A stretch of DNA of 64,000 bases from Phyto melanocephala. Lineage: Eukaryota > Arthropoda > Insecta > Diptera > Rhinophoridae. The notes under the pieces were generated by a model, which saw only the letters and a program-made list of their open reading frames with translations, had not been told where the DNA came from and did no database searches. Shown piece by piece: positions 21,675 through 32,066 of the stretch (position 1 is its first letter; every line of letters starts with the position of its first letter). Position numbers and translations under genes: made by a program. The stretch covers positions 120,831,895-120,895,894 of the forward strand of contig OW799234.1 in the NCBI GenBank assembly GCA_941918925.1, given 5' to 3'.

Positions 21675-22670
21675 CTAACCAACAAAAATCGTTCAGTAAA
21701 TATATTAGTGAACAAGTGAATAAAAAGAACAAACTAGTTCTTGTATTGGCGTAGATATATACATATATTTTTATGTGGAGTCGAGTCACCACTAGAGTAT
21801 TTTATAACTGTTCTAATAAATTTTTAAATCTATTTGTTTTTTCCGACTTGTATGTAGTTTGCGAATGTGTAAGTAGCAACTTTAAACGCTTATAACTACT
21901 AAAATACTGAACCAATTTTAATAAGATTGAGATTGTGCAAAAATAAAAACGGTTCTATAATCTGAGCGTACACTGAGTAACAAAAAGTCGACTTAAATAC
22001 GTAAATATATAATATTAGATTTATAAGTTTTATGCTCGCTACTGTACATTTCAACACAATACATTCAATCATTTAAGTATATTTTTCATTGTTTACAAAA
22101 AAACTGTTGCTATTCCTTTATTAAACAGCAAAGCAAAAAAAATATATGTATATGTATGTATGTATATACACTCCATTTGTATTAAAGGTTTTTAACCTCC
22201 GACAAGGTCGTATGCATAACAAAACGTAGGAATCTAGTAACACCCATACACTTCACTTACACTGAGCCATAAGCACACACATAAGATCATAGCAATGACA
22301 GAAGGAGGTGTAATTTTTCGCACACAAGAAGAAACATATGTACATATATGTCATTTACGGAGAAATGTCAAATCACAACACAAAAACTGTGCAGTTAAAT
22401 ATAAGATTACCTGCTGCTTTCAAAGAAGCATTTTAAATCTAAAAATAGACGTTAGTATTTTTTTTCTATTTTGCAGTAAAAATAGCAATAATGTCTAAAT
22501 GTTAACTAAATTAACAATAAAATCAAGAAAAAAGAGAACAAAACCAGACCAGTAGACAAAAAAATATCCAGAGGCAATTGAAACTAATGCATTCATTCAA
22601 ACTTAAATACACACGCATAAGTGAAGAAAGAAGAGACCACCTAAAATAAATTTAAAATAAATCTCTTTAG
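21675..22670. other. intergenic or intronic DNA
   Basis: Short TATG-rich microsatellite near 22146-22170; otherwise nothing recognised. It lies immediately upstream of a possible host exon. Confidence 0.4.
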
Positions 22671-22761
22671 TATAAGACTTCTCCAATACTTTTATACATG
22701 GTCATTGATCAACCAATATGCTCATTGCCACAACAGGACGATGACCGCGAAATTGCTAAAG
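22671..22761 (+). CDS. possible host-gene exon A (unrecognised)
   Basis: A 91-base segment lies between a candidate acceptor (ATCTCTTTAG, ending 22670) and a good donor (AAAG|GTGAGC, GT at 22762). It is open throughout and reads YKTSPILLYMVIDQPICSLP then QQDDDREIAK, with more balanced codons than the surrounding AT-rich DNA. The ATG at 22698 could be an internal Met or a start. It ends in phase 1, which joins in frame to the candidate exon at 24572 (giving AKELPPV). I do not recognise the protein. Chance is possible for a segment this short. Confidence 0.3.
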
Positions 22762-22766
22762 GTGAG

Positions 22767-22791
22767 CATAGATCTCAAAAAGAGATCTATG
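22767..22791. other. perfect hairpin beside a candidate splice donor
   Basis: CATAGATCTC-AAAAA-GAGATCTATG forms a 10-bp perfect stem with a 5-base A loop, starting 5 bases after the candidate donor GT at 22762. Flanking GGTG (22761-22764) and CACC (22797-22800) could extend the pairing over the donor. Its role is unknown. Confidence 0.5.
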
Positions 22792-22799
22792 ATTAGCAC

Positions 22800-23257
22800 C
22801 ATCATATCCAACATTGTGATACATCAGCCTCATGTCATTGCAAAAAAATGTACATATGTATGTAAAATAGTTAAATAGGTGATTCGTTGGCTAGATTGGC
22901 TAAATGAATGTATGTTTGTACAAAGAAAAAAAGTCCAACAACTTAAACAGCAAACGAGAAAGAAAAATATCGAAACATAACAACAAATCCCGAAGAAAAG
23001 AGAAACTTTTTGGAGTTGCCACCTGTTTGGTTAGATTTTCGTAGCTTGCCATATTTGGCCAAATTTTAGTAATTTTTTGTTTTATAATACAAAAAAAACG
23101 TGTTTAATTAATTTTTTAAGACAAGAATAGCATAATAGCATACGTAAATAAGTAAACTTGTTGTTTTTTAATAAAATAATGCTAATGGATGCTTCAAAAA
23201 TTTAATTTACAAACTCAAATTACTTATGAAGTGTGTTATTTATAGAGGTATAAAAAT
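22800..23257. other. intergenic or intronic DNA
   Basis: No gene or repeat is recognised. If the candidate exon pair is real, this is intron sequence. Confidence 0.4.
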
Positions 23258-24010
23258 TTAAAATGGAGTAAAACGCAGATTAATTTTTCTAGTTGAATTA
23301 ATATATAGTTTATTTGAAAGACAATATTCTGGCATATGACCGTCACGGCTAGCTCGGACGTAGTCTAATCTTGAGGTACAATTCTTGATAACTTTTTCCA
23401 ATATTTGTGGCCGTATATCGGCAATAACGAGGCGAATGTTGTCCTCCAAGTGGTCAATCGTTTCAGGCTAGCAACTTAACACATCCCCACAGAAAAAAAT
23501 TTAGCAGTGCTAAATAGTACGATCTTGGAAGCCGATTTGCGGGTCTGAAACGTTAAACTATGCGGTTACCAAATGTATCCTTCAATAAATCAATTGTATC
23601 TCGAGCTGTGTGACATGTTGCGTTTAAGCCACAGCTCCTGCAAATCATGGTTGTTCATTTGATGAACGAAAACGTCAGTAATCATGGCTCTATAGCAGTC
23701 ACTATTGACTGTAACGTTCTGACCAGCATTGTTTTTATAGAAGTACAGACCAATGACTCCACCAGCCCATAAACAACACCAAACGGTCAGTTTTTCTGGA
23801 TGTAACGGTGTCTCAACATACACTTGAGGATTATCAACGCTCTAAATTAAGCAGTTTAGCTTGTTGACGTATCCATTCAAATAAGTGAGCTTCATCCCTA
23901 AGAAAAATTGCTTATGAAAATCGGGATCAACGGCATACTTGTTTTGGGCCTATTCACAAAATCTACGCCTTGCTATTCATGCGTCAGTCCACTCATGTTG
24001 AAATTCCAAA
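23258..24010 (-). pseudogene. Tc3-like transposase, heavily decayed
   Basis: Reading the minus strand, the order is a first catalytic-region relic (FFLRDEAHL; an Asp-Glu pair survives), then LHPEKLTVWCCLWAGGVIGL-YFYKNNAG, then NVTVNSDCYRAMITDVFVHQ. A diverged second-Asp region follows, in which QQDGATCHT is replaced by LKRNMSHSS. The C-terminus has MEDNIRLVIADIRPQILEK and RASRDGHMPEYCL. It is the most diverged copy of this family in the window. Terminal repeats are not visible. Confidence 0.75.
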
Positions 24011-24571
24011 CCTAACTAAACATTAATCACCTGACAAAATAGTCGCCAGTTATTATTTGCGTATGTGTAACAACATAAAATGTTTATAACTCCTAAAATA
24101 CTGAACCAATTTAATTAAGATTAATATCGTAGCAAAAAATTGATTTGCCTATTAAAATTAATTTTGTGTTTATTATATTCAAATATATCGTATTTCCAAT
24201 AAAAAAAACTTTCCAATTTGATGATATTGGCTGTGCTGAAATATGCAATCAAAAAGAAAAAGCGCCCTCTATATCTTTTACTTGTTTGGCGTCTAAATTT
24301 TCGTTTTGACGACATAGAAATTTAGAAAACAGTTGTTTTGTTGAGCCATGAATCGTTAAACATAATACGAAAAAATATTCCAGTACTTTTATGTATGAAG
24401 TCTGAGCCATTCATATATTATTATATATTAATATATACATATATTGATTAATCGTGTGTTTAGAACATTTTAGTTGTCAATTTAGTTTAGTTAATTGACA
24501 ATTATTTGGCTGTCAAAAGACAAAACTACCATCACCAATTATTTTTGATTCAGTTTTAAAATGTTTTCCAG
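24011..24571. other. intergenic or intronic DNA
   Basis: AT-rich, nothing recognised; it ends in a candidate splice acceptor (AAAATGTTTTCCAG at 24558-24571). Confidence 0.4.
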
Positions 24572-24663
24572 AGCTTCCTCCAGTAACTACCAATCGACCT
24601 AAACCTTCGTATAGGAAGCCGGAATTTCCAAATTCGACTCCTTATAAAAAAATCTGCATGTGA
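24572..24663 (+). CDS. possible host-gene exon B (unrecognised)
   Basis: After a good polypyrimidine/AG acceptor, the sequence is open in the frame left by candidate exon A. It reads ELPPVTTNRPKPSYRKPEFP then NSTPYKKICM and a TGA at 24661-24663. The stretch is Pro/Thr/Lys-rich and much less AT-biased than its surroundings. The exon may end at the stop, or use a weak internal donor (AT|GTGATC at 24660) to continue. No domain is recognised. The matching phase and splice signals raise the chance that 22671-22761 and this segment are one transcript, but neither has been shown to be transcribed. Confidence 0.3.
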
Positions 24664-24971
24664 TCAATTTAGGGTCTGGGTAACTGTACCTTTTTTTTCT
24701 TGTTTGTTATCATATTAAAGTGAATGCGCATACATAATTGTTGTAATACCTATGTATATGTCAAAAATGAAAAAAACATTTACAATGATATACAAAAAGA
24801 AAATTTTTTAATTTTTTAAGCAAACTAAAAATTTTTGACAAAAAGCCGTCGATTTGTTTTAATTGGAGTTGTCAACACTTTATTGAACAAATAGCGACAA
24901 ATTCAAATCTAACTTTATTTTTGGAAACCAATTACAAAAAAGTTGCTTTGCTGTAGCAATTCGCCCTTTTA
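24664..24971. other. intergenic DNA
   Basis: No feature seen before the Helitron-like element. Confidence 0.4.
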
Positions 24972-25831
24972 TCTATATATATAGAAGTGAAACTCTGTCT
25001 GTGTGTTAGCTATAGACTTCGAAACTGTAAAACCGATCGGACTCAAACTTCGGCAAGTTGTTGTACACATTCCAGGGGGTGTTTATGGGTGGAAAAAGTG
25101 GGCGGGGCCACGCCCATAAAAAATTAGTTGTCATTTTTAGCTACTTGCACTTGACCGATTTTTCTGAAACTTTGCACACATATTGAGCTGTCATGACTTT
25201 ATAATTTCGAGATTACAAAAATGGGCAGGGCCAGGCCCATAAAAAAAATTTATAATTTTGAGGTACTTGCACTGGACCGATTTTTCTGAAACTATGCACA
25301 CATAGTGAGCTGTTATTACTTTACAATTTCGTGAGTAGAAAAGTGGGCAGTGCCACGCCCATAAAAAAAGTTATTATTTTTAGCTACTTAAACTTCATCG
25401 ATTTTTCTGAAACTTTGCACACACATATTGAGCTATCATGACTATATAATTTTGTGATTAGAAAAGTGGGCAGGACTACGCCCATAAAAAATGTTATAAT
25501 TTTGAAGTACTTGCTCTGTACCGATTTTTGTGCAACTTTTCAAACATATTGAGTTGTCATGACTATATAATTTCGTGATTAGAAAAGTGGGCAGTGTCAT
25601 GCCCATAAAAAAAAAATATCATTTTCAGCTACTTTCACCGATTATTCTGAAACTTTGCACACATATGTATTGAGTTGTCATGACTATACGATTTCTTGAA
25701 TAAAAAAATTGGCAGTGCCACGCCCATTAAAAAAACTGATAATTTTTAGCTTTTTGCACTTGATATTCAATATAAATTTAGAATGCATTTATTCATTAAG
25801 GGGCGTAGCAACGCACGCCGAGCTTTTCTAG
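24972..25831 (+). mobile_element. Helitron-like non-autonomous element with minisatellite core
   Basis: It starts TCTATATATATAGAAGTGAA after an A and ends CTAG before a T, matching the Helitron rule (5' TC, 3' CTRR, insertion between A and T). A GCGT-AGCA-ACGC hairpin lies 13 bases before the 3' CTAG. The core is about six units of roughly 122 bp, each with GTGGGCAGTGCCACGCCCAT, CTGAAACTTTGCACACATAT and TGTCATGACTATATAATTTC. A second copy lies inverted at 59904-60887. No Rep/helicase gene is present. Confidence 0.75.
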
Positions 25832-26061
25832 TACTTAATAAAAATTAAAATTGTGTTCGTGAAACAAAAAAAAATTTAACAATACTTGTACAAAACCAAA
25901 ATGACTTTAGTTTTTACATTAATGTATTCGTTGACGTACAGCATACACCTTGTTAGCCAATATAACTGGATATGTATAACATTTAAGTAAATTTCTCTAG
26001 CTACATAAATTTTATTTAAGTAAAAAACTTTAGCTAATTTTTTTTTATATTTTTGCTTTAT

Positions 26062-26412
26062 ATACATATATACTGGTTAGACTAAACTTGGCATCGAATC
26101 CCAGCTGAGCCAAAAAAAAAAAATTTATTTTATATATTATTTATATTTTTTTTTTTTTTTTAATTTTTTTAATTTTTTTGTTACTGTTCTTTTTTTTGTT
26201 TTTAATACATTTTTTTTATTTTTTTTTTTTTAATTTTTTTTTGGAAACACATACGTAAACTCAATTTATAATTTTGCAATGTGATGTTTTGTATATGTAG
26301 GTACGTATTTCATGTGAGATAAATGGTGATACAAACAATTGTTATTGCATGACTACACTTTGTGAAGGGTATATAAGATTCGGCACGGTCGAATATAGCA
26401 CTTTTACTTGTT
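26062..26412 (+). mobile_element. DINE-1-like repeat, 3' half only
   Basis: It begins inside the family at ACTGGTTAGACTAAACTTGG and CATCGAATCCCAGCTGAGCC, as at 9498-9536, followed by a T-rich tract. It ends GAAGGGTATATAAGATTCGG-CACGGTCGAATATAG-CACTTTTACTTGTTTT. The 5' half is missing. Confidence 0.75.
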
Positions 26413-29354
26413 TTTTTTTTTTTTTTTTGATAAATTAAAATGAAAATTGTACTGTTGTTGTTGAGTGTTTAAATAAAATTTATGAAAACGCTACTGTGTC
26501 TTTAATTATGGCGCTTTTTACTAGGTAGACTTAATAGATCAGCTATTGGTTTAAAAAATTCCAAAATTTTGTACATTTTCTCTTTTCCAAATGTCAATCT
26601 TCATGTAAAATTTTCTATATCCAAAAATCCTCTCCGAAAATTAATCACCATGTACCTACTACATACATGCATAGTAACCATGTTATCCGGAATAATTTTA
26701 GGAAAATTGTAGTTTATTTTATAATATCTCAGCCGAATTCTCCAAAATTTATCCGTTATATTTATACCAACTAAATTTAGTATATTCGGTAAATTTAAAG
26801 TTAAAATTTTTAACAAATGGAAAAACTAAAATTAATATATCGTAAAGGATTATAAAACAAAGAAATAAAAATGGAATGGAAAGAATTTTAGAATTTAAAC
26901 AAACAGTATCTTTCTCTAATATAAAATCACTTGTTTTTTTTTTTTTACTTAACAAGCATAAAGCACTTGCCCGATTATTGTTGTTTTTAAGGAAATAAGG
27001 AAAACAAGAGAGAGACTCACTTGCCTTGTCAGTTGTTTGACCGCCAACTAGTAGGCTCCACTAGTCGACAATCAAAGTTTTGTTTTCTTTAAGTTTTTTT
27101 TTATCAAGTTGCATCACAATGTCGAAAAGGAAAATGGATTAAATGCTAAACAAACATAAAAAAAAGTATTTTTGTGAGTTGCCAGATTTTTTCTTACATA
27201 GTTAAAATTTTAGTTTACGTAAAATAGTCAAAAACAATCAAAAAACACGTTTTATAGGTATTAAATTAAAATGTAATGCGCCTAGTACACGTCGCATTGT
27301 ATAATTGGGAACAAAGTCTATAGCCTATGGTTCCGGTCATTACGAGAACGACAAACTGGTGGCAAAATACAACATACGAATGAAATTGTAATTTTCCTTG
27401 AGTTCATTATTTTCTAAAATAATGATTACGTCCATATGTTGTAATTTAATTCCTGGTAAATATTTAACTTAGTTGTATAACCAGTAGGATAGCAACACAT
27501 TAGTTGTTTGCATATTGCAATTTTAAAAAGCGTTTTTTACAAAAGTAAAATTTTATCTTTATTCTTTATAGTATTTTACTTTTATTTTCGATCATTTAAA
27601 AAATTTAATTTTTTTGCACTTTTTTTGAATTACTAGCACACCTTATAATTTTTACCAATGCTAACATAAAGTACACCTATGGTCCAATAAAATGCAAACT
27701 TTTTTAAAATGATTAAAGAAATTAAAAAAAAAAGCTTGTGAATTTGGTAAATGTCTATCCGTATTTTCTCTCAGCTTTAATATGTTTTCTTTTAATTATA
27801 ATTTGTTGTTACATAATTCTAATACATACATACATAATTTGTTGTTACATAATTTAATTCGATTAATGTAAAAAAAAACAAAATTAACTGATGAAATATG
27901 GATCACGTTAATGCTGAAATCATGTTTGTTTCACATCAATCGAACCACTTTATTATGAGCTGAAACCATGCATTCACAATTTCTTTTGCATGTTTTTTGC
28001 TGGAAATGTAAACTTAGCTTAAATAATTCAAAGTTATAGTTGCAGAAAAAATATTTTAAAACATGGTCTTAGTTATCTGTTAAACATATTTATGTAGTTT
28101 TTAAGATTGCTTTGTGATGCCCTCATCATGGCACATATACCTCCTATGCATTTTTTGGAGCACTTCGACTGTCACTATATGGTATTAGCCGTTTCGATAA
28201 ATCTTTTATTGAACTTTAAACACAAGAGACTATAAATTTTTTACATCATCTAAAAATCCCATTATTTGTGTTACTTTTTCAAGATTCTCAGTGGTATCTC
28301 TGGGGATAAATAACAAATTTTGGAGAACAAAATGCGCGCGCAATAATGCACATTTTCAACTCTTCTTCTTACTACTACATACTTAAATAACCAGATATTA
28401 AGATGAATAAACGAACGACCATGCTAAACATAAAAGTGGTAGCTGAGGAACAGACAAACATAAAGCATGGATGAAAAAGAAGAAATCAAAGCGTACCTAT
28501 AAAGTAAAATTGTGATGAAACAAAACAAAAGACTGCACTAAAAACTACTCTCACATTTAATCATACCTAAGCGTTCACAAATGTTGATATTTTTTGTTAT
28601 ATCGTACTATAGGAAGTAGATTTCATACTTTGTCGTTGTTGCGAATAATTTTTGTTTCCTTTTGTTTAATAGGTATTTTGAAAAGAGAAAACATTCAGAG
28701 ATAAGTAAGTAGGTATAGCAGAATTAGCGCAAAAAATCGTATGAATTGAAACTTATAAATATCTACGAATTGATTTTTATGTTTTTGTTATAACTCTTTT
28801 TCTTTACGATACATCTCCTCTAGCATGTTGGTATGCACATGCATGTATACATAATAGTATATGTTAAATGTGTATCTATGTATCTCTATGTAGTATGCTA
28901 GTTAAGTGTTGTGATTTTTGGTATGTAGGTATTTTATCAAAGTTCGACTTGTATTGCGAAACTGAATTAAAGAGAGGAAAAATAAACATCTACAACACAT
29001 GTAGTATTGTTTATGTATGGTAATTTATTTGAAAAATATATGATTGCAACAAAAAAAAAACAGGTAATTTTGGTTGAAAGACTGTGTTTTTAAGGCTTTA
29101 TGAAACCTAAGAAATTCTTGTGAAATTGCATACATACTTACGTTTGTACGTACGAAAATTGGCTTGAACAATATACTATTCGCAGCTAGTTATGTTGTAC
29201 GAAGATCCTGAAAACTGTGTAAATTAACAATAAAAAACAAAATTTTGTTTTTTTCTTTTTTGTTTCAAGAACTAAAATTTTTATTTCTCAAATATATACC
29301 AAGGCATAAAAGTATGTACATATATATGTATATGCATCAGCTAATCACAGTTGT
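26413..29354. other. long intergenic DNA
   Basis: About 2.9 kb with no recognised gene, RNA or transposon. A 20-base direct repeat (TAATTTGTTGTTACATAATT) occurs near 27799 and 27836 around a short TACA run. Minus-strand frames at 26601-26955 look like chance AT-rich frames. Confidence 0.45.
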
Positions 29355-29362
29355 GAAAAAAT

Positions 29363-30203
29363 CAAGGTTGGCAACCGATACCGTTATTGATACCGAAACC
29401 GATTAAATACCGTTCAAAATTGATTACCGGTATCGATACCGATACCGAAATAATTTTTTGTGTAAAATACCGGTATTCAAATACCGTTTCCCTTAACACC
29501 GGTATTATACCGGTATCATCATTTCAGTGTTTCGTGTTTCGGTATTTAAAATGCATACCAATTAAGCAAATAGCATCAAATTTCTATATGTTCAACACTA
29601 TTGTGTTAGTTGAAATAGCTTTTTTACGTTCACACTCCACGATGACAACACTGCCATTGTTTTGCTACTGGCCAAGGAGAATTTGTATAGATGGTTGCAG
29701 TGTGTCAGCTGTTCTTTTTTTATTGCAAACAAATTTGTTGTATAACTAAGGTCACCTGTATAAATTTGTATTGTTACAACTGAAAAAAGCTATTCTTTGA
29801 AGCGCACAACTTAAGTGATCAAACTAAATTTAAAATCATTTAAAAAATATTTGAACAATATATGATAACAAGAACAAAATGCCTCGACCAAAGGAAAATA
29901 TTTGCAGAAATTTTTTTGAGTTTGAATTTGAAAAAAAAATTAACAACTGCATTGTCAAGGAAAAAGAACATGTGTGTGTTCCTAATATTACTTACTAAAT
30001 ATAATATTTCGAAAAGAAGTTAATGTTTAGTTAATATTTTTGTTAATTAAATAAATAAATAAAAATTAAATATGTATATGTTCAAAATCTTTTATTTTTA
30101 GCCAATACCGGTTTGTAGCACTGATACCGGTATACCGATACCGTTACCGAAATAATAAAAAACTTCATACCGATACCGTTATTCGTTTCGGTTGCCAACC
30201 TTG
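29363..30203 (+). mobile_element. hAT element relic with perfect 8-bp target duplication
   Basis: Ends CAAGGTTGGCAACC and GGTTGCCAACCTTG are perfect inverse copies. They are flanked by identical GAAAAAAT (29355-29362, 30204-30211), the 8-bp duplication made by hAT transposases. Both subterminal regions are packed with the hexamer ATACCG or its inverse CGGTAT (29378-29515 and 30105-30180), probably transposase-binding repeats. A short BED-finger-like start codon region (29879) is the only coding remnant. The element is internally deleted (841 bp). Confidence 0.88.
29879..29998 (+). pseudogene. hAT transposase N-terminal remnant (BED-finger-like)
   Basis: A 39-codon frame starts MPRPKENICRNFFEFEFEKK and continues INNCIVKEKEHVC to a stop. 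MPRPK...FFE followed by a Cys motif is a common start of insect hAT transposases, where it leads into a BED zinc finger. Here the C-x2-C pair is broken (CIVK) and everything downstream is deleted. Confidence 0.5.
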
Positions 30204-30211
30204 GAAAAAAT

Positions 30212-30623
30212 TTATTGTTTCAATGTTTTATATGCATGTATCTACATATGTATGTATGTATATTAGAATTGACATTTAAAATAAGAGTGGTGTTCTATAT
30301 GTGGAGTTTGACAGCTAAAGTTTAGAAAAGTTATATGAAAAAATAAAAAATCAGATAAATAATCAAGACTACTTGCTAAAAAAGCCAGTATACATGCTGT
30401 TCTATAGTGGAAAAGTATTCAAAAAATATGCAAACTTATTTGTTCCTGTCTACTAGTTCTACTTCACCGACTTCTTTTCGGGAAGTTGGGATTTATTATG
30501 AAATTTTCGGGATCGCGGGAATTCCCGCCCAAAAAAAAAATCTTTATAAAGTTATAATCACGTATGTATTTAATTAACTGCGAGAAAAAACATATGCTCG
30601 ATTAGAACAGATGCAGGTCGTAA
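30212..30623. other. intergenic DNA
   Basis: Holds a perfect 14-bp palindrome GCGGGAATTCCCGC at 30515-30528, within a short GC-rich patch (TTTTCGGGATCGCGGG). It could be a transposon end; no partner was found. Confidence 0.45.
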
Positions 30624-31268
30624 TTATACCCTTCACCAAAATTAAAATTTTTTAGCCATAAATACCTATAATAATAATTTATAGGTACCTTTGCTACTAG
30701 AGATATTCGTGAAAAATAGGCAAAAATTTTTTAAAATATATATGTATTTTAAAAATTTACAAACGAAAATCATTTTTTTTCAGCTTCTAGACAATCGAGA
30801 GAATTAATATTGTTATCATCTGAAAGGACTTCACTAGCGCAATATAAGCACTATAAAAATTAAAATTCATGTTGGTCACCACTACAAAATGGCGGACAAT
30901 AAATTTATATATGGGTCGAATCTGGTATTTTAAAATGTGACTTCTTGAAACCCCTCAATATTAGTATCAAATGAAAGGTCTTGATCAGTAGAATTCAGTA
31001 AATTATTAAGAAATGTAAAATCAAAGATGGCCTCTAAAACAATATGGCGGATAAAATTTTTTAACCCCATCAATATGGGTATCAAATTAAAGGGCTTGAC
31101 TAGTAGAATACAGTTAACTACGTAAAAGTTCGAAATCAAGGATGGCGTCGAAAATAAAAAGGAATAATGGCGTATACAGGTTAAGCTATGATGTGGGATT
31201 ATACCTATGTACATGATGGTGAAGGGTATTATCAGATTCGGGACGGCGGAATATAGCACTTTTATTTG
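30624..31268 (+). mobile_element. DINE-1-like repeat, GATGGCG-tandem form
   Basis: It begins TTATACCCTTCACCAAAATT and lacks the ATTTCCGACCCC/GTCTGTCC block. It carries two or three GATGGCCTCTAAAACAATAT / GGCGGATAAAATTTTTT-like units with ATCAAATTAAAGGGCTTGAC. It ends GATTCGGGACGGCGGAATAT-AGCACTTTTATTTGT. Confidence 0.7.
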
Positions 31269-31932
31269 TATTTCAATATTTTTTGTTTTTTACTAGTGCC
31301 TTCAAACGAAGTGTAACATTTTTAAAACGAACCTGATTTTTAATCTAGTGTTTTTGTTAAATTGTTTGCGATCCCTGATATCTTCCAAATTTAATGTTTG
31401 CGCCGTACCTGAATGTAAAAATAATTTTATTTACTACATGGATTCTCCTTTGATGTAAATATATTAAAATTTAGTATTTTATTTTTTAGCAAGAAAGTAG
31501 TGTGTCACATTTAACTATTTCCCGGAAATTGAAAGTTCCTTAGATTTTTCGTAACCTTTGCTGTGGATTACTACATATTTAACCTTTTTAAAACAAGTTA
31601 TCGATCAATTTAAAAAATGGGCAGTTAACAAGTTATCGATCAATTTAAAAAATGGGCAGTTTACCGCTTTTATTTAAATAAATTTATTGATATAAATAAA
31701 TTTATTAATTTAAATGAATTTATTGATTTAAATAAATAAATTAACATTTTATTTAAAATTACAAGGAAAAAGAGAAAATGTAAAAAAATTTTGACATTTC
31801 AAAAGCAACAACTGATGATCAGCTGCTCAACGAAAACTACCTAATAATGATACCCTGAACACAACAATAACATTGTTTTATTAAACAATAATTTTATTTA
31901 AATAAAAAATAAAAAACAAAACAATCGCAAAA
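31269..31932. other. intergenic DNA
   Basis: Holds the 35-bp tandem duplication at 31592-31661 and a degenerate TTTATTGATTTAAATAAA repeat tract at 31672-31745; no gene. Confidence 0.5.
31592..31661. repeat. 35-bp tandem duplication
   Basis: Two consecutive identical units beginning AACAAGTTATCGATCAATTT and containing AAAAAATGGGCAGTT, at 31592-31626 and 31627-31661. Confidence 0.85.
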
Positions 31933-31938
31933 GTAAGG

Positions 31939-32066
31939 CCCATACCTAAACAAGAGCGTTGAGCGTCAAGCGTTGCAATTTTGCATGTATTTTGTTATTG
32001 TAACAAAAACAAAACACATGTAAAAGTCCAACGCTTGACGCTCAACGCTCTTGTTTAGGTATGGGG
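31939..32066. mobile_element. 128-bp palindromic MITE
   Basis: Inverted arms of about 40-55 bp: CCCATACCTAAACAAGAGCG at the left, CGCTCTTGTTTAGGTATGGG at the right. They are highly similar, including GAGCGTCAAGCGTTG and its inverse. Direct GTAAGG flanks both sides (31933-31938, 32067-32072) as a possible target duplication. No coding sequence. Confidence 0.8.

Noticed and set aside
24972..25831. CRISPR-like array reading of the regularly spaced 120-bp units
   Set aside because: Units are contiguous diverged tandem repeats without unique spacers, in a fly nuclear genome.
29387..29749. 120-codon plus-strand frame
   Set aside because: Its first half is translation of the ATACCG hexamer array at the hAT end, and it shows no domain.
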